Assembly: GCA_025350445.1 (NCBI GenBank)
Contig: JANXXV010000510.1
Coordinates: 1-7,311, forward strand
Origin: Bryobacteraceae bacterium
Lineage (GTDB): Bacteria > Acidobacteriota > Terriglobia > Bryobacterales > Bryobacteraceae
DNA: 7,311 nucleotides
Reading direction: 5' to 3'
This document shows, one piece after another, positions 1-6,564 of the stretch. The position numbers and the translations under genes were made by a program. Position 1 is the stretch's first letter. Each line of letters opens with the position of its first letter. The notes beneath the pieces are model-generated. The model was not told where the DNA came from and did not search any database. It saw only the letters and a list, made by a program, of their open reading frames with translations.

Positions 1-85
1 AGGAGAGCCGGATGCGGGAAATCTGCATGTCCGGTTCGACGAGGGGACAGTAGGTCACACTGTGTCGCCTACTGTCCTACTCTAC
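1..85 (+). mobile_element. 3' end of a group II intron (domains V and VI)
   Basis: Bases 5-37 fold as a domain V hairpin: GAGCCGGA at 5-12 pairs with TCCGGTTC at 30-37. The AGC catalytic triad is at 6-8 and the distal stem is capped by a GAAA-type loop (TGCGGGAAATCTGCA). Bases 45-54 (GGACAGTAGG) and 68-77 (CCTACTGTCC) form a perfect 10-bp stem taken as domain VI. A at 79 is the likely branch-point adenosine, 7 nt from a probable intron end at 85 (CTACTCTAC). The layout and the terminal sequence are those of bacterial retro-introns, whose reverse transcriptase ORF would lie left of the window. Seen: the two stems and the triad. Inferred: the exact 3' boundary and the branch point. The class is not resolved; IIC is possible. 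Bases 86-196 after it show no gene and no convincing terminator. Confidence 0.85.
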
Positions 86-196
86 CGGCCAATAATTATG
101 CACCATCCATGATGAGATCCCGATCAACGCCGGTTAACGCAGATTTTACGCGGAACCGCAGTATTCGATCTGTCCAGCTAATTCGTAGGCACTACA

Positions 197-1309
197 CTAG
201 CGTAATCTCAACGCCCCCAGACAGCGCGCGACGTCTTCTTCGTCGTTGTACAGATGAATAGCCATGCGGATGCGGCCATCGCCGCCCCACACGATGACGC
301 CCTGTTCCGCGAGCCGCGCGGCAAGCTGTTCCGGCTGCTCCCACGCGAACGATACAATGCCGGAAGCGAAGCGCGCCTCCTCCGGTGTCAACATAGCAAG
401 GCCCTGTTCCGCAAGGCCGTTTCTCAACGCGCTCACCAGCGGCCGCAACTCGCGGTCCAGCCGTTCGACGCCAACCCCCAGAAGGCACTCAAGGCCCGGA
501 CGCAACGCAAAGATTGCCGGAAAGTTCGGCATCCCCGCTTGCAACTGGCCCGCGGAAGTTTTCGGCGTGTAAGTCTCGAAGCGTGCCGGGTGGAATACCT
601 TCTCCGCGGAATACCAACCGGCGGTGCCCGGCGTAAAGCGCGCGCGCAGTTCAGGCGAAAGGTACACTACGCCCAATCCATGCGTTCCCAGCAGCCACTT
701 GTAAGTGCTGGCCACCAGATAGTCCACGCCCATCACGGAGACAGGCACGCGCCCCAGGGCTTGCGTCGCATCCACGCAAAACAGCGCGCCAGCCGCATGG
801 ACCCGCGCGGCGAGTTCTTGAAGATACGGAATCTTTGTCCCGGTCTTGTAGCTCACCTGACTCACTGACACAATCCGGGTACGCCCCGACAGATGCGCCG
901 TCCAATCTTCCAATTCAATGACGCCGTCCACCGCGGGAATCACAATCACCTTAACGCCGCGCCGCTTCAGTTGCAGCCAGACCACCACGTTCGACGGAAA
1001 CTCCAGATCGCCGATCAGCACTTCGTCGCCGGCCTTCCATTCGATCGAGTTCGCCAGCAGATTCAGCGCCTCCGATGAGTTAGCCAGCAGCACCACGTTG
1101 TCCGCATCGGTTTGCAGCAATCGCGCCGCGGCCGCTTCCACTTCTTTCTGCTCCTCGAACAACCGCGTTCTGCCTGGAGTTCCCCTCCGTTTCGCGCCCC
1201 AATAAGCAGCGAGTGCCGCTTCGATGGCCAGCGGCGGTAAACCTTCCGCGGCCGTGTCCAGATAAGAGACCCCAGCGGGGATGGGGAAGAGTTTCTTGTC
1301 TATGAGCAC
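197..1309 (-). CDS. Class V aminotransferase-fold PLP enzyme
   Basis: This 370-residue cytosolic protein has the fold of the cysteine desulfurase / isopenicillin-N epimerase / kynureninase group. An NSSEALN motif near residues 77-83 binds the cofactor phosphate. VDATQALG near 179-186 supplies Asp180 and Gln183, which contact the PLP ring. STYKWLLGTHG at 201-211 carries the Schiff-base lysine, Lys204. RIRMAIHLYN at 346-355 has the usual carboxylate-binding Arg348. The C-terminal loop that holds the nucleophilic Cys of SufS/IscS is absent; the sequence passes straight into RIRMAIH. I therefore do not read it as a cysteine desulfurase; an epimerase or lyase acting on an amino acid is more likely, substrate unknown. 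It starts with GTG, with AGGCGG 8 nt upstream, and the start overlaps the peptidase stop by one base (TAGTG), so translation is probably coupled. Family is secure, reaction is not. Confidence 0.9.
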   Translation of the reverse strand: MLIDKKLFPIPAGVSYLDTAAEGLPPLAIEAALAAYWGAKRRGTPGRTRLFEEQKEVEAAAARLLQTDADNVVLLANSSEALNLLANSIEWKAGDEVLIGDLEFPSNVVVWLQLKRRGVKVIVIPAVDGVIELEDWTAHLSGRTRIVSVSQVSYKTGTKIPYLQELAARVHAAGALFCVDATQALGRVPVSVMGVDYLVASTYKWLLGTHGLGVVYLSPELRARFTPGTAGWYSAEKVFHPARFETYTPKTSAGQLQAGMPNFPAIFALRPGLECLLGVGVERLDRELRPLVSALRNGLAEQGLAMLTPEEARFASGIVSFAWEQPEQLAARLAEQGVIVWGGDGRIRMAIHLYNDEEDVARCLGALRLR

Positions 1310-2424
1310 TATTCGAACCGCCTGAGAAAATCAACGTAGAAAGAAAGCGCGGAGGCCACTTGGTCAACCTCCACATATTCGGCAGCGGCATGAGCGCGGT
1401 CTATGCTGCCTGGACCGAAGATGATGCTTGGAATGCCTTGCCGTGACAACTTGCTGGCATCGCTACCGAATGGAACTCCTGCGATCTCCGCGTCCAAACC
1501 CAACCCCGCAAGCACCCGTCGCGCCACTTGGACAACCTCTTCGTCCATGCTTGTCGCCAGCGGGAAATCCACCAACATCGGAGCATCCATTCGCGCTTGG
1601 ATCTCCGGGATCATGGCGAGCCTTTCTTCATACGCCGTCCACACCTGCTGCGGATCCTCCCCGGGAAGCAACCGCCGGTCAATCGAAATCTCACAGCCGT
1701 CCGGCACGAAGTTGATCTGTTCCCCGCCGCGGATGAGGCCGACATTCAACGTCCCTGGACCCAGCAGCGGGTGCGCCTTCCGTGCCAGCAAGTCAGCCTC
1801 GCGCTCCAGCCACAGCAGGACTTGCACCATATCGTTGATCGCATTCACGCCCAGGTGCGGCTTGGAGCTGTGCGCCGCCTTCCCCGCCGTTCGTATCTTC
1901 CAGCGAAGCACTCCCTTTGAGGCCACCACCGCGCGCAGTTCGGTAGGCTCGGCAACAATCGCCGCAGCCGCGTGCAAACCTTCGCAAAGCTTCGCCACCC
2001 CGCCAAATGAGAATTCCTCATCCACCACCGCGGCCAGCCACACTTCGCACCGCGGCGTGATGGATTCCTCTTTCAAAGAAGCCAGCGCATGCATCATAGC
2101 CGCGAGGCCGGCCTTGGTATCGCAAGACCCGCGCCCGTAAAGCCGTCCATCCCGAACCTCAGGAACAAACGGAGGTATCGTCATGCCCGCCGTGGAAACC
2201 GTATCCATGTGCGCTTCCAGAATGACGCGGCGTCCCGCATCGCGCCCCGGCAGCCGCGCGATCACATTGCTGCGGCCTGGCATCACCTCTTGCCGCCACG
2301 TCTCGATCCCGCGCCGCGCGAAAAACCGTTCCACATACTGCGCAACGGCTTCTTCCGTTACGCCGCCAGGGTAGGCAGGGTTGATGCTATTGATTGCAAC
2401 CAGTTCGGAAAGTGTCTCTATCAT
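1309..2424 (-). CDS. M20-family metallopeptidase (ArgE/DapE-like)
   Basis: This 371-residue protein is a di-zinc hydrolase of the family that includes ArgE, DapE, carboxypeptidase G2 and aminoacylases. Expected metal ligands and catalytic residues are all visible: His72 and Asp74 in EAHMDTV (Asp74 is the second-shell residue), bridging Asp102 in RGSCDTKAG, catalytic Glu136 and ligand Glu137 in VVDEEFSFGG, Glu159 in VAEPTEL, and His345 in DRAHAAAEYV. The dimerisation domain inserts at about 165-285 and carries AHSSKPHLGVNAI with conserved His185. Length is normal for the family and there is no signal peptide, so it acts in the cytosol. It is the first gene of a two-gene unit with the PLP enzyme. 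Together they suggest amino-acid or N-acyl amino-acid breakdown (inference). No clear Shine-Dalgarno precedes its ATG; see the divergent spacer entry. Specific substrate cannot be read from the sequence. Confidence 0.92.
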   Translation of the reverse strand: MIETLSELVAINSINPAYPGGVTEEAVAQYVERFFARRGIETWRQEVMPGRSNVIARLPGRDAGRRVILEAHMDTVSTAGMTIPPFVPEVRDGRLYGRGSCDTKAGLAAMMHALASLKEESITPRCEVWLAAVVDEEFSFGGVAKLCEGLHAAAAIVAEPTELRAVVASKGVLRWKIRTAGKAAHSSKPHLGVNAINDMVQVLLWLEREADLLARKAHPLLGPGTLNVGLIRGGEQINFVPDGCEISIDRRLLPGEDPQQVWTAYEERLAMIPEIQARMDAPMLVDFPLATSMDEEVVQVARRVLAGLGLDAEIAGVPFGSDASKLSRQGIPSIIFGPGSIDRAHAAAEYVEVDQVASALSFYVDFLRRFE

Positions 2425-2450
2425 GTATCAGCAATATACTAACAACAGAA
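2425..2450. promoter_or_regulatory. 26-bp divergent spacer with overlapping -10-like boxes
   Basis: The ATG of the minus-strand peptidase (2422-2424) and that of the plus-strand amidohydrolase (2451-2453) are only 26 bp apart. An A/T run at 2433-2440 reads TATACT on the plus strand (2435-2440) and TATATT on the minus strand (2433-2438), each five of six matches to the -10 consensus. No acceptable -35 element is seen for either, and neither start has a Shine-Dalgarno sequence. If these boxes work, both transcripts would begin a few bases before their start codons and be nearly leaderless. This is inference; transcription could begin elsewhere. Confidence 0.3.
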
Positions 2451-3281
2451 ATGCCATTGGCTATTGATTCCCATGTCCACCTGTGGACGGATGACCGCAC
2501 CCGCTATCCGCGTGCGCCCGCGGAGCCCGATTATCCGCCGCCTCGATTCACTCCGGAAGACCTGTTTACGCACACGAAGCCCGCCGGAGTGTCAAAGATC
2601 GTCCTCATCCAAATGAGCTTCTATCGCTTCGATAACTCCTACATGCTGGATTGCATGCGCGCCAATCCGGGGACATTCAGCGGCGTGGGCATCGTGGACG
2701 CGGCCGGGCCGGATCCGGCAAAAGAAATGAAGAGTCTGGCACGCCAAGGGGTTCGTGGATTCCGCATCGTGGCCGGCGGGTCTCCGGGGAATTGGCTGGA
2801 CGCCCCCGGCATGCAGACCATGTGGCGAACCGGCGCGGAGCAGGGCCTAGCCATGTGCCCGCTGGTGGGGCCGGACGGGCTCGCCGCACTCGACCGCATG
2901 TGCGCGAAGTATCCGCGGACACCCGTAGTGATCGACCATTTCGCACGCATCGGCTCGGACGGCGCCATACGGGATGCGGATGTTCGCTTGCTATGCGGAT
3001 TGTCCCGCCACCGGAACGTGAAAGTGAAGGCCTCGGCATTCTACGCACTGGGAAAGAAGCAGGCGCCGTATACGGACTTGGCTCCACTCTTCCGACGCGT
3101 ATTCGAAGACTACGGACCCCGGCGAATGATGTGGGCCAGCGACTGCCCATTCCAGGTGCAGGACGGCCACCGCTATGCGCCTTCCATTGCGCTTGTGCGG
3201 GAAGGATTGCCTTTCCTGTCGAAGGAAGATCGCGAATGGATTCTTGGGCGGACGGCGGAATCGGTCTTCTTCCGCGGTTAG
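2451..3281 (+). CDS. Amidohydrolase-2 family metal-dependent hydrolase (COG3618 type)
   Basis: The predicted TIM-barrel hydrolase has 276 residues from the ATG at 2451. The N-terminal IDSHVHLW carries metal-binding His8 and His10. VVIDHFARIG has His163, KVKASAFYAL has the mid-barrel lysines, and MMWASDCPF near 227-234 has Asp231, the residue that usually activates water. This order is typical of the group with 2-pyrone-4,6-dicarboxylate lactonase and L-fucono/rhamnono-lactonases, so a small lactone or amide is the likely substrate, unidentified. An in-frame ATG at 2394 would add 19 residues but lies inside the divergent peptidase gene and gives a non-family N-terminus. I prefer 2451, where the protein begins MPLAIDSHVHLW. 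It runs divergently from the peptidase/PLP pair and convergently into the PepSY-like gene with one base between the stops. A functional link to the divergent pair is plausible but unproven. Confidence 0.88.
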   Translation: MPLAIDSHVHLWTDDRTRYPRAPAEPDYPPPRFTPEDLFTHTKPAGVSKIVLIQMSFYRFDNSYMLDCMRANPGTFSGVGIVDAAGPDPAKEMKSLARQGVRGFRIVAGGSPGNWLDAPGMQTMWRTGAEQGLAMCPLVGPDGLAALDRMCAKYPRTPVVIDHFARIGSDGAIRDADVRLLCGLSRHRNVKVKASAFYALGKKQAPYTDLAPLFRRVFEDYGPRRMMWASDCPFQVQDGHRYAPSIALVREGLPFLSKEDREWILGRTAESVFFRG

Positions 3282-3282
3282 T

Positions 3283-3735
3283 TCACTTCTTAACCGGACT
3301 ACCGTCGGCGTTGACCTTCGTCTCCACTTTTCGGACTCCCTTCTTCACCTGGGCCTCGTAGAAAGTCTTCCCGTCCCCGGTCACTGTTTCGATACGCATG
3401 AGCTGCCCCTTCGCGACAAACTTGACGATGGCATCGCGCGCGGCGGCGGGAATCGAATCAATCGCCACTTCGTCTTCAATGGTCACGGCCTTCCCTGTGC
3501 CATCGAACATAATGTCCCGGCTGCGGTTCGCCACCTTGAATTCAGCCTCGTAAAGAGTCTTGCCACCCTCCACCTCTTTGGCCAGGCCCATCAGCGTGGC
3601 GCCCTTGCTCTGTTCCTGCTTCACAGCTTGCTGAACCGCGGCCGGAAGGCTTTCGAACTTGATTTTCGATTCCGCTTTGGCAACGAACGCCATGGCGGCG
3701 AGGAATGCGATGCAGACCACAATGTCTCTTTTCAT
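3283..3735 (-). CDS. Secreted protein with two PepSY-like repeats
   Basis: This is a 150-residue exported protein. Residues 1-21 form a signal peptide: a basic MKR start, a hydrophobic stretch to about 18, and an AKA cleavage site before Glu22. The mature part is two similar repeats. Repeat 1 (about 27-84) begins FESLPAAVQQAV, carries GGKTLYEAEFK and ends in DGTGKAV. Repeat 2 (about 92-148) begins IDSIPAAARDAI, carries DGKTFYEAQVK and ends in NADGSPV. The pattern of a helix with PAA, a YEA-containing strand and a closing DGxG/DGS turn matches the PepSY-like (BLIP-like) fold of small periplasmic proteins. The biochemical role is unknown; inhibitory or ligand-binding roles are proposed for relatives. 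The stop lies one base from that of the convergent amidohydrolase, so no separate terminator fits between them. No strong Shine-Dalgarno is seen. Its start lies 49 bp beyond the hicB stop on the same strand, so read-through from hicAB is possible. Confidence 0.82.
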   Translation of the reverse strand: MKRDIVVCIAFLAAMAFVAKAESKIKFESLPAAVQQAVKQEQSKGATLMGLAKEVEGGKTLYEAEFKVANRSRDIMFDGTGKAVTIEDEVAIDSIPAAARDAIVKFVAKGQLMRIETVTGDGKTFYEAQVKKGVRKVETKVNADGSPVKK

Positions 3736-3784
3736 GACTTCATTCTGATTCCGATTTCTGAAGAAGCGCTGAAGTTTTGTATCG

Positions 3785-4219
3785 TCACGCCGCGTCTCTT
3801 ACGGAAACCACCAACCGCTTGCCCAACAAATCCAGGGCCTTCTGAATCAATTCGGGCTTCGTGTTGTGTTTCGGATTCAGCATCCGCCGCACAATCGATT
3901 CATCGCGGCCCAACTTCTTAGCGAACGCCAGATTGGTAAGGCCGGATTCGCGTAACGCCAAATAGAGAGCAACCTTCGGCGCCAGATAGAGAGCTACAGG
4001 GATACTGCGGTGGCCGCGCTTCAACGGCGAAGCCGCCGGAATCTCCTTCCGCTCGACGATGCGGCCCGCAAGGGCTTCCTGCAAGCAATCTACTGCCTCC
4101 GCAAACGCTTCAGCTTCGTCGTTGGCTCCAGTCAATGCCTCCGGCAAATCTGGGAAATGCACCACGATTTCGCCATCGTCGTTTTTCGTGAACAATGCTG
4201 GATATGATAGATCGTACAT
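3785..4219 (-). CDS. hicB: HicB-family antitoxin with C-terminal helix-turn-helix
   Basis: This 144-residue protein has two parts. Residues 1-60 form the HicB partial RNase H-like domain: a YPALFTKNDDGEIVVHFPD strand pair, a DLPEALT turn and a helix (DEAEAFAEAVDCLQEAL) that packs on the toxin. Residues about 82-135 look like an XRE-type DNA-binding domain (ALRESGLTNLAFAKKLGRDE, then IVRRMLNPK). HicB binds and neutralises HicA and, through the helix-turn-helix, normally represses its own operon. It is the second gene after hicA, the usual order. The two genes are 8 bp apart, and an AGGAGGG ribosome site overlaps the hicA stop. Length fits HTH-containing HicB proteins. No defect is seen. Identification rests on domain pattern plus the adjacent HicA. 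Confidence 0.9.
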   Translation of the reverse strand: MYDLSYPALFTKNDDGEIVVHFPDLPEALTGANDEAEAFAEAVDCLQEALAGRIVERKEIPAASPLKRGHRSIPVALYLAPKVALYLALRESGLTNLAFAKKLGRDESIVRRMLNPKHNTKPELIQKALDLLGKRLVVSVRDAA

Positions 4220-4222
4220 ATT

Positions 4223-4229
4223 CCCTCCT
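4223..4229 (-). promoter_or_regulatory. Strong Shine-Dalgarno of hicB overlapping the hicA stop
   Basis: On the minus strand AGGAGGG begins at the second base of the hicA stop codon TAG and lies 3 bases before the ATG of hicB at its nearest edge. It is the strongest ribosome site in the hicAB unit; hicA has no comparable one. This would favour more antitoxin than toxin per transcript, as expected for a toxin-antitoxin pair (inference). Confidence 0.7.
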
Positions 4230-4449
4230 AGAAACTCACTCCAAGATGCTTCTTCATGTCTGAGAGCAGTCCCACGCCGATGTCCTTTTTGGGATCCTTG
4301 CGAATCGTCAATTTCGATCCATAGTAGACGGTTCCGTGGTTTTCATTTCCCTGCGAAGGCTGCCGGAAGTAGGACACCCGATTCTTCTTCGCTTCAACTC
4401 GGACCTTCTTGAGGAATTCGGAACCTTTCACGAATCCAGTATCGGGCAT
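4228..4449 (-). CDS. hicA: HicA-family mRNA interferase toxin
   Basis: This small basic protein of 73 residues has the double-stranded-RNA-binding-like HicA fold. KGSEFLKKVRVEA near 8-20 is the family's first helix. The NENHGTVYYG segment at 35-44 contains His38, the catalytic residue used to cleave mRNA, and KDIGVGLLSDMKKHLGV near the end matches the usual C-terminal helix. All key elements are present, so it looks active. Two starts are possible: ATG at 4449, or GTG at 4431, which would give MKGSEFLKK, the commonest N-terminus in the family; neither has a good Shine-Dalgarno. A TATATT box (minus strand, 4486-4491) could be the -10 of the operon promoter. It lies directly beside the tRNA fragment at 4490-4538, whose TTCAAA would be a poorly spaced (15 bp) -35. 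Promoter assignment is speculative. Confidence 0.9.
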   Translation of the reverse strand: MPDTGFVKGSEFLKKVRVEAKKNRVSYFRQPSQGNENHGTVYYGSKLTIRKDPKKDIGVGLLSDMKKHLGVSF

Positions 4450-4489
4450 ATCTGCCCGGTTGGCAAGGCACGATACTTTGCATCAAATA

Positions 4490-4538
4490 TAGCACCGGCG
4501 GAGAGATTTGAACTCCCGACCATCGGATTATCAAATAG
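4490..4538 (-). pseudogene. tRNA-like 3' fragment (degenerate, Thr-like)
   Basis: On the minus strand the T arm is intact: GGGAG, loop TTCAAAT, CTCTC. The 3' acceptor strand CGCCGGT follows, then GCTA where discriminator plus CCA would be. Upstream, ATTTGATAATCCG resembles an anticodon arm, but the stem does not pair, and no D arm or 5' acceptor strand follows. It aligns with the fragment at 6870-6919 at 41 of 48 positions with two single-base gaps. One of these is an extra A in the anticodon loop, so it is best read as a decayed relative rather than a working Ile or Met tRNA. It lies 40 bp upstream of hicA. Confidence 0.6.
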
Positions 4539-4827
4539 GCGCTCGACGCATACGGCGCTCAATGTTTTATGTGATTCCAGTGTACAAGTATGGGATTTGT
4601 AGGAGCGTTTTAAAATAGAGCTAGTCATATTTGCCAACGTTTCGGCCTAGATCTTCCTCAGCGCGCCAAGTAGATGTCTAGTGTGGGCTGCCCGAGCCAC
4701 AAAGTCTCATCTCGGGATCGAAGCGGCCTAAGACTCCCCGGTACACCAGAGCCGCGCTCGCGCGCCTAGATCCTACAACGCCTTGCAATCTCCACGCTCA
4801 GAGTGGTTTGATGGACACTAACCTTTT
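4539..4827. other. Non-coding spacer before the DUF262 gene
   Basis: No convincing gene is seen on either strand. Minor structures are a direct repeat GGCGCTC at 4538-4544 and 4554-4560, a small imperfect hairpin at 4683-4700 (GTGGGCT/AGCCAC), and the word CCTAGATC at both ends of the stretch (about 4646 and 4765). It presumably carries the promoter of the downstream gene, but no good -35/-10 pair could be assigned; TTGCAA at 4783-4788 is a weak candidate -35. Confidence 0.5.
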
Positions 4828-6504
4828 ATGGCTGACATCGATACTTTCCAACCCGAGAAGCGCATCCTGGGCGAGATTCTCAGCAACACCAGCCCTCCTA
4901 TCCGCGTGCCGGACTTTCAAAGAGATTTCAGTTGGGGTAACGAACAGATTTCGGATTTTTGGACTGACCTGATCGGCTTCGGTGGAAACGAACCCATCGG
5001 CAAACTGGCTGGTAGGGAGTATTTTCTTGGGGCGGCTGTTCTTGTCAACAACGGAGCTTTCCACTTAGTATTGGACGGTCAGCAGCGGCTAGCGACCGCT
5101 ACAATCTTGCTCGCCGCCCTTCGCGATCAAATCAAACCGTTCAATGAGAACGCTGCCCAGCAAATTCAGGATCGGTATATTTCATTCAAGGACTACCTTA
5201 CGGACGAGCGGATTTTCAAAATCCAACTCAATATCTTTGACCGGATCTTCTTTCGAGACTATATTCAGGCCTACCCTCGCATCGATGGTATTAAACCGTC
5301 TAAGAAGTCTCACAGCCTCATTCAAAAGGCATACGAATACTTCCAGGAACAACTCGTGGCAGGGTGGGACACGGCAGGTGGAGGTAAGAAGGGTTTCGAC
5401 TGGGCCGGATACGTTACTCAACTCCTCCGCGACCATATGGCTCTAGTCACTGTAGTGTCAACGAATGAGCGTAGCGCGGCCTCGGTATTCTTGACTCTCA
5501 ATGATCGCGGTATTGGTCTTTCCACAGTAGACTTGATTCGGAGCTTCGTCCTGCAACACGCTCACGAAACACAGCGCGATGAAATCATTCAGTGTTGGGA
5601 GGCCGCGTTTGAAGCCTGTGGGACGGCTATCGCCGCTGAGAGCCTGATCCGGTTGTCTTGGGTATCTCGGCACGGAGACATTAAGGCTCGGGCGCTCTAC
5701 AAGGTTGTCGCCGAGTTATTGGACAGGGGCGTGTCAGCCCTGGATTATTCGCGCGATCTACGTGACGATGCCATACTCTATCGAAGATTCCGAGAGGGCG
5801 ACACAGACGACGGAGACTTACAGGAGTATTGGGTTGCACTGCGCACGCTCAAGGCGAACTCGGCTTACGCTCTACTTCTTGCGGCTCAGCATCAGCTGAA
5901 TCCTGAAGAGCAAAGGAATTGTGCCAAGGCCCTGGTAAGTTTGGCGGTCCGCCATAACATCGTCTGCCAAATGGATCGGGCACGGTTTGAGACGACGATC
6001 TACGCCGCTGCCAAGAAGGTGTCTGACGGAGTTGGATTTGCGGTTGCGCTAGAAGACCTCCTTGCAATCGCACCGCATGACGACCGCTTCAAGGAAAGCT
6101 TTGGGGAACTGACGTTTTCACAACAAGAGCATGGAGTAGCACGCTATCTTCTCCAGTGTTTCGAGACGAGCTTAGCCGCTACGGCAGAACTAAGTATTGC
6201 CGGTTCGAAGCGTGTTCATGTCGAGCATATCTATCCCCAGACGCCACTTGATGGACAGAAGTGGGCAGATCATAAGGCGTTCGTCAACCGACTTGGAAAC
6301 CTGACGTTGTTGGATAAGCGTTTGAACGAAGGAATAAAAAATGCGGGCTTCGCAGCTAAGAAGGCGGTATACAAGACGTCTCGACTTGAGATTACCAAAG
6401 GGCTCGTGCAAATAGCCGGTGATTGGTCTCCGGCGCAAATTCAAGCAAGGCAGGGCGATCTCTGCGTCAAAGCTCTGGCGATCTGGCCTTCAGCGCTAAT
6501 CTAG
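4828..6504 (+). CDS. DUF262-DUF1524 protein, GmrSD/SspE-type defence nuclease
   Basis: This 558-residue protein has an N-terminal DUF262 (ParB/sulfiredoxin-like NTPase) and a C-terminal DUF1524 (HNH nuclease). The N part shows IRVPDFQRDFSW at 25-36, LVLDGQQRLAT at 80-90 with the DGQQR nucleotide-site motif at 83-87, and FLTLNDRGIGLSTVDLIRSF at 221-240. The C part shows KRVHVEHIYPQ at 461-471 with His467 and Pro470, NRLGNLTLL at 487-495, Asn500, and a KKAVYKTS stretch near 511-518. The closing W-I-R...W pattern (Trp533, Ile538, Arg541, Trp553) is typical of DUF1524. Known relatives are GmrSD, a type IV enzyme cutting glucosylated hydroxymethylcytosine DNA, and SspE, which senses phosphorothioate DNA; both block phages. 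All motifs are present, so an active enzyme is likely. No modification, Ssp or BREX genes are visible in the window, which favours a solitary modification-dependent enzyme (inference). No clear Shine-Dalgarno. GC is lower than in the left-hand genes. Confidence 0.9.
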   Translation: MADIDTFQPEKRILGEILSNTSPPIRVPDFQRDFSWGNEQISDFWTDLIGFGGNEPIGKLAGREYFLGAAVLVNNGAFHLVLDGQQRLATATILLAALRDQIKPFNENAAQQIQDRYISFKDYLTDERIFKIQLNIFDRIFFRDYIQAYPRIDGIKPSKKSHSLIQKAYEYFQEQLVAGWDTAGGGKKGFDWAGYVTQLLRDHMALVTVVSTNERSAASVFLTLNDRGIGLSTVDLIRSFVLQHAHETQRDEIIQCWEAAFEACGTAIAAESLIRLSWVSRHGDIKARALYKVVAELLDRGVSALDYSRDLRDDAILYRRFREGDTDDGDLQEYWVALRTLKANSAYALLLAAQHQLNPEEQRNCAKALVSLAVRHNIVCQMDRARFETTIYAAAKKVSDGVGFAVALEDLLAIAPHDDRFKESFGELTFSQQEHGVARYLLQCFETSLAATAELSIAGSKRVHVEHIYPQTPLDGQKWADHKAFVNRLGNLTLLDKRLNEGIKNAGFAAKKAVYKTSRLEITKGLVQIAGDWSPAQIQARQGDLCVKALAIWPSALI

Positions 6505-6564
6505 ATGCCATTATTGGTACGACCGCTCTGTTCCGGTTGCGAACCACGTTACCCAGTCTTCTGA

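Noticed and set aside
98..105. TTATGCAC shared by the presumed intron 3' exon and the recombinase remnant near 7183
   Set aside because: Only 8 bases match and the flanks differ, too little to argue for a common element.
254..868. Long plus-strand frame opposite the PLP enzyme gene
   Set aside because: It is a GC-rich shadow of a gene with clear family motifs. Its predicted protein is Arg/Ala-rich with no recognisable domain.
2394..2450. Upstream in-frame ATG extending the amidohydrolase by 19 residues
   Set aside because: The extension overlaps the divergent peptidase start and precedes the family's normal N-terminus (DSHVHLW close to the Met).
4336..4602. Plus-strand open frame across hicA and the first tRNA fragment (contains AERFELPTIGLSN)
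   Set aside because: It runs antisense to hicA and then to the tRNA-like fragment; the familiar-looking string comes from the antisense T arm and anticodon region.
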